A stretch of 64,000 nucleotides of DNA from Synergistes jonesii (GTDB lineage Bacteria; Synergistota; Synergistia; Synergistales; Synergistaceae): assembly GCF_000712295.1 (NCBI RefSeq), contig NZ_JMKI01000037.1, positions 152,075 through 216,074 on the forward strand, in the 5' to 3' direction. The position numbers and the translations under genes are program-made. This document shows positions 60,614 to 64,000 of this stretch, piece by piece; position 1 is the first letter of the stretch, and each line of letters begins with the position of its first letter. A model generated the notes under the pieces. The model searched no databases and was not told where the DNA came from. It worked only from the letters and a program-made list of their open reading frames with translations.

Positions 60614-60931
60614 GTGGCTACAGAAATGAAAACGACACCGTTCGGCATGAAAATAATGGGGCTGTGTCGGGACGCTCTTGGCGGAAAGCTGACCGCCGGC
60701 GGGTTCCAGGCGGCGTATGACAAAATCATGCAGGGAGACAAAGACCCTGACGAATGGTGGTCAGACTGGGAAGACGACGAATATATGGCAGACCTTGCGC
60801 TCGCGGTCGAAAACTACGAGCCGAACAAGGCGATCCGCGACTCCGACGATTGCGGCTACCTTGACGATGCCGGAATGATGGAGGCAATTGAAGCATGTTA
60901 CGCCAAGTACCAAGCGGCGATGCAGGGGTAA
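60614..60931 (+). CDS. Acidic protein of unknown function
   Basis: About 105 aa from a GTG at 60614 (AGGTGAG 8 bases upstream), or 111 aa from an ATG at 60596 whose ribosome site is too close. The sequence is acidic (EWWSDWEDDEYMADLALAVE) and alpha-helical in look, without recognised domain. It is followed by a strong terminator. Confidence 0.6.
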   Translation: MATEMKTTPFGMKIMGLCRDALGGKLTAGGFQAAYDKIMQGDKDPDEWWSDWEDDEYMADLALAVENYEPNKAIRDSDDCGYLDDAGMMEAIEACYAKYQAAMQG

Positions 60932-60968
60932 TCTCAGAAGAATACATCCCTATACAATAAAGATACAT

Positions 60969-61006
60969 AAAAACGACCTCATGTTGATAAGCATGAGGTC
61001 GTTTTT
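60969..61006. terminator. Strong, potentially bidirectional terminator
   Basis: 15-bp perfect inverted repeat (AAAAACGACCTCATG / CATGAGGTCGTTTTT) with an 8-nt loop. T-runs on both strands allow action in either direction. Confidence 0.93.
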
Positions 61007-61041
61007 GTTGTCAAAAATTCGACGAAAAGGAGATGTCATTT

Positions 61042-61119
61042 ATGGGCTGTAAGGCTAAAAAGAAGAAAAGAGTGGCGGCGCAGGCAGATACGTGTCCTAT
61101 AAAGATTCAAAGCCGTTGA
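61042..61119 (+). pseudogene. Start of a basic small protein cut by an IS256 fragment
   Basis: ATG at 61042 with AAAAGGAG 12 bases upstream encodes MGCKAKKKKRVAAQADTC and then runs out of frame into IS256-derived sequence, ending at 61119. The good ribosome site followed by abrupt junction near 61086 suggests a gene 5' end joined to the transposase fragment. Confidence 0.45.
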
Positions 61120-61490
61120 CGGACGACCTGAAAGCCGTTTACACCACCGTCGACGAGCCTTTGGCTCTTGATGAGCTGGAGGGCTTCGCTGAGAAATGGG
61201 ATGCGAAGTACCCGAAGATATCAAAATCGTGGCGGAAAAACTGGGCCGGGCTCAGCACATATTTCAAATACCCGCAAGAAGTGAGACGGCTTATATACAC
61301 CACCGACACAATCGAAAGCTTCAACCGGCAGCTTCGTAAAGTGACCAAAGCGAAGTCGGTATTCCCGACGGACGACAGCCTGCTGAAGATGCTGTACTTG
61401 GCAATGAAGGACATCACGAAGAAATGGACGGGGCGGCGTCGGGACTTGAGCATCATCCATCCCAGCGAGTTTGTGAAAAAATCTCTGTAA
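61086..61490 (+). pseudogene. IS256-family transposase, C-terminal fragment
   Basis: The frame from about 61086 (YVSYKDSKPLTDDLKAVYTT) to the stop at 61490 matches the last third of IS256 transposases, including IYTTDTIESFNRQLRKVTKA with the catalytic Glu. The first two Asp residues of the DDE triad and the whole N terminus are absent. It is about 60% similar to the neighbouring intact element, so it is a different IS. Confidence 0.85.
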
Positions 61491-61616
61491 ATAGATCTTC
61501 TATGATAAGAGTTGAGGATTGAAGAGCTGTATTCTAGTAGATCAGAACACACAATCCTTTATTCCCTTATAATTCATGCAAGTGAGTATGTCAAGTACAA
61601 GCGGAGTGAAAACTCT

Positions 61617-61624
61617 GCCTGTGG
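61617..61624 (+). repeat. Left 8-bp target-site duplication
   Basis: GCCTGTGG directly precedes the IS left end and recurs at 63009-63016 after its right end. Confidence 0.85.
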
Positions 61625-63008
61625 GATAGCGCGTAAAAAAATGAGTAACCCTCCTCATATTCGGTAAAGTACAATATACAGACAAAACAGGAGGTCTAAC
61701 GTTATGGCAAAACGAACAAGCCCGCTGGGAGAAGCGGGAAGCAAGAAGCTCCGCGAGATGATAAAGGAGTACGATATCAGGACGATGGACGACGTCCACA
61801 ACTTCGTCAAGATGTTGACCGCCGAGACCATCCAGACGGCATTGGATGCCGAACTTGAAAACGAGCTCGGTTACTCAAAATATGACTACAAGAATAAGAA
61901 TACCGACAACAGTAGAAACGGCTATTCATCCAAAACCGTCCAGGGAAGCATGGGAGAAGTCGATATCAGCGTTCCCCGTGACAGAAATGGCGAATCTGAG
62001 CCGCAGCTGGTCAAAAAGCACCAGACAGACGTATCTTCGATAGAAGACAAGATTATATTCCTCTATTCGCAGGGCGTATCAACACGCGATATCCAGAAAA
62101 CTATGAACGAGATGTACGGAATAGATGTTGATGACGGACGCGTATCCAAGATAACGGACAAACTGCTTCCCGTCATACGAGAATGGCATGAGCGTCCGTT
62201 ACAGGCTGTTTACGCCCACCTCATACTGGATGCGGTGCACTATTCGGTACGAGACAACGGCTCCGTGGTCAAAAAGGCGGCATATGTGATAATCGGAACA
62301 GATCTTGAAGGTCATAAAGATGTACTTGGTATATGGATCGGCGCAAGCGAGTCGTCCAAATACTGGCTGGCGGTTCTTAATGGTCTTAAGAACCGTGGCG
62401 TGCGCGATATCCTTATTGCGTCGGTCGACGGGCTGACGGGCTTTGTCGAAGCGATAAACAGGGCGTTCCCCGACACGGAAGTCCAAAGATGCGTGATCCA
62501 CCAGATACGCAGCTCAACCAAGTACGTTTCATACAAGGACGTCAAGAAATTCGTTTCGGATCTGAAGCCAATCTACAAGGCCCCGACGGAGGAAATTGCG
62601 ATCGAGGCGCTGGAGAGCCTGGAAAACGAATGGGGTAAGAAATACCCGCTCGCCGTGCGTTCATGGAAGAACAACTGGAACGAGCTCTCCGTTATGTTCA
62701 AATACTCCCCCGAGATACGTCGTATGATATATACGACCAACGCCATAGAGAACTTCAACAGGCAGCTGCGGAAGGTAACAAAGACAAAGAGCGCCTTCGT
62801 TTCCGACGACGCTCTGATGAAAATGCTCTATCTGGTTACGATGAGAGTAAGCGATAAATGGACGATGCCGATACAGAATTGGGCGTCTATTTTGGATAAT
62901 CTTATGATACACTTCGGGGACAGGGTCAAATTGATTTACTGACATGGACCTCGCCCCTCAGGCTACAAAAAAGTTTTGAGGGGTTTACACAAAATTTGCT
63001 GCGCTACC
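61625..63008 (+). mobile_element. Intact IS256-family insertion sequence
   Basis: 1384 bp, bounded by an 8-bp direct repeat (GCCTGTGG). The left end starts GATAGCGCG and the right end, read inverted, GGTAGCGCAG; inner parts of both ends (GAGTAACCC and GTGTAAACCCC) are also related, forming an imperfect terminal inverted repeat of about 29 bp. Length, gene and duplication size fit the IS256 family. Confidence 0.85.
61704..62942 (+). CDS. IS256-family transposase
   Basis: 412-aa full-length mutator-type DDE transposase. Catalytic Asp in HLILDAVHYSV, second Asp in IASVDGLTGFVEAI and Glu in NAIENFNRQLRKVTK; CVIHQIRSSTKYVSYKD lies between. AGGAGG precedes the ATG at 61704. It appears functional. 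Its flanks carry the target duplication. Confidence 0.96.
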   Translation: MAKRTSPLGEAGSKKLREMIKEYDIRTMDDVHNFVKMLTAETIQTALDAELENELGYSKYDYKNKNTDNSRNGYSSKTVQGSMGEVDISVPRDRNGESEPQLVKKHQTDVSSIEDKIIFLYSQGVSTRDIQKTMNEMYGIDVDDGRVSKITDKLLPVIREWHERPLQAVYAHLILDAVHYSVRDNGSVVKKAAYVIIGTDLEGHKDVLGIWIGASESSKYWLAVLNGLKNRGVRDILIASVDGLTGFVEAINRAFPDTEVQRCVIHQIRSSTKYVSYKDVKKFVSDLKPIYKAPTEEIAIEALESLENEWGKKYPLAVRSWKNNWNELSVMFKYSPEIRRMIYTTNAIENFNRQLRKVTKTKSAFVSDDALMKMLYLVTMRVSDKWTMPIQNWASILDNLMIHFGDRVKLIY

Positions 63009-63016
63009 GCCTGTGG
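63009..63016 (+). repeat. Right 8-bp target-site duplication
   Basis: Second GCCTGTGG, directly after the IS right end. Confidence 0.85.
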
Positions 63017-63092
63017 TTGTCTGCTGTCGAACCTGGATCCTGAAAAAAGGTCATTCCGGCATTCGGTCAGGATATATGATGCTCAGGTTCGC

Positions 63093-64000
63093 GAGAGTAT
63101 AACAAATTCTGTGTAAACTCCATAGAGAAGAAAGCAAGCCTCCTGGATTGGTGTTAAGATAAATTCAATCCAGGAGGATATTTTTATGGCAAGACAGAGA
63201 AAACTGACACCGGAAAGAAAAGCGCTTATTCAGAGTCTCCTTTCCCACTACAAACCGGAAGACGCCCAGGACGTACAGGCTATGCTGAGGGATCTTCTCG
63301 GAGATACGATCCAGCAGATGCTGGAAGCCGAGATGGATGACCATCTCGGTTACAGCAAATATGACTACAAGAACAAGCATACAGATGACAGCCGCAACGG
63401 CTACAGCCCTAAAACAGTCACCTCTTCGGCCGGAGATATCCCGATCGACGTCCCCAGAGACCGCAAGGGTGACTTCGAACCGCAGTCAGTCAAAAAGAAC
63501 CAGACCGATATCTCAAATATAGAGGATCAGGTCCTGTCCATGTATGCAAAAGGCATGACGACCCGGGATATCTCGGCTCACCTGCAGTCTATCTACGGTG
63601 TGGATGCCTCTGCTGAAATGATTTCGCGAATGACGGATCGAATTCTGCCGATTGCCAAAGAATGGCAGAACCGGCCGCTGGCCAAAAAGTATGCAGTCGT
63701 CTTTATGGACGCCGTGCATTTCAATGTGAGGCAGGACGGCCGAACCGTCAAGAAAGCCGTTTATGTTGCTATTGGGACAAGACTGGACGGGCATCGTGAA
63801 GTCCTTGGCCTGTGGGTCGGCGGAAATGAGAGCGCCAAGTACTGGGTCGGTGTCCTTAACGAGATCCGTAATCGCGGCACCGAAGATATTTTCATTATCT
63901 CCGTCGACGCCTGACAGGCTTTGCAGATGCGATAAGCGCCGTATATCCCAAGGCCGAAATCCAGCGCTGCATTGTCCATCAGATCCGTTACACGACAAAA
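63093..64000 (+). mobile_element. Second IS256-family element, left part (runs off window)
   Basis: The left terminal region (GAGAGTATAACAAATTCTGTGTAAAC around 63093-63117) resembles the inner repeat of the upstream IS (GTGTAAAC). The transposase frame starts at 63186. The right end lies beyond the window. The left boundary is approximate. Confidence 0.7.
63186..64000 (+). pseudogene. IS256-family transposase, frameshifted and partial
   Basis: GGAGG precedes the ATG. The frame is intact for 242 codons, including the first catalytic Asp (FMDAVHFNV), and stops at 63912-63914 in IISVDA. Inserting one G near 63909 restores SVDGLTGFADAISAVYPKAE to the window end. The break therefore hits the second catalytic Asp motif. 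It is about 60% identical in feel to the neighbouring IS and distinct from it. A sequencing error is also possible. Confidence 0.85.

Overview
The window looks chromosomal and comes from a GC-rich, Gram-negative (diderm) anaerobe-like bacterium. The outer membrane is implied by LptA/LptB-type LPS export genes and a PilQ-type secretin. The gene mix fits the phylum Synergistota (Cloacibacillus/Synergistes-like), but that assignment is inference from gene content: no rRNA gene is present. From 1 to 57.5 kb essentially every gene lies on the minus strand in tightly packed operons, often with ATGA or TAATG stop/start overlaps. The last 6 kb, from 58 kb on, is plus-strand and accessory.

Reading the minus strand from its 5' end (high to low coordinates): (1) 57.6-39 kb is a nearly complete division/cell-wall (dcw) cluster: MraZ box and promoter, mraZ, rsmH, ftsL-like, ftsI, murE (DNPR copy), murF, murE (DDPR copy), a possible 27-aa coupled ORF, mraY, murD, ftsW, murG, murC, murB, ftsQ-like, ftsA, ftsZ. 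It is followed by a B12-binding-type radical SAM gene and a SPOR-domain protein. (2) 36.7-30.8 kb is a molybdenum-cofactor block: moeA, a moeA fused to a periplasmic-binding-protein-like domain, moaA, moaC, a cupin and a mogA-like gene. (3) 30.7-28.9 kb is yhdT-panF. (4) 28.9-24.7 kb holds rpsB, tsf, pyrH, frr and cca, with terminators after tsf and frr. (5) 24.6-13.9 kb opens with a strong promoter and PyrR-type attenuator, then pyrR-pyrB-pyrC-pyrF-pyrE, a ZnuA-like protein, lptA, lptB, murJ, an exported protein, a zinc-ribbon protein and tsaD, ending at a terminator. (6) 13.6-11.5 kb is CIRCE-controlled groES-groEL. Immediately behind the groEL terminator sits a degenerate group IIC intron (about 10.58-11.49 kb). 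(7) 10.4-0.8 kb is a type IV pilus locus: pilC, pilA, pilM, pilN, pilO, pilP, pilQ, pilB and two prepilin-like genes. It is followed by efp and the first codons of another gene.

On the plus strand, RNase P RNA (rnpB) lies at about 58.03-58.37 kb. Downstream is a decayed prophage segment: a 5'-truncated minor-head protein fused to an ADP-ribosyltransferase-like domain, a coupled small Cys protein, a YjcQ-like protein, an HExxH metallopeptidase-like protein and an acidic orphan. This is followed by three IS256-family copies: a 3' fragment, an intact 1384-bp element with an 8-bp target duplication, and a frameshifted copy that runs off the window.

The points most worth a second look are the gap-free tandem MurE paralogues that differ at the substrate-specificity motif (DDPR vs DNPR), the group IIC intron remnant parked behind a terminator, the REP-like palindromes inserted in frame in murJ, the phage head/ADP-ribosyltransferase fusion with its coupled partner, and the canonical c-di-GMP-binding (MshEN) repeats in PilB.
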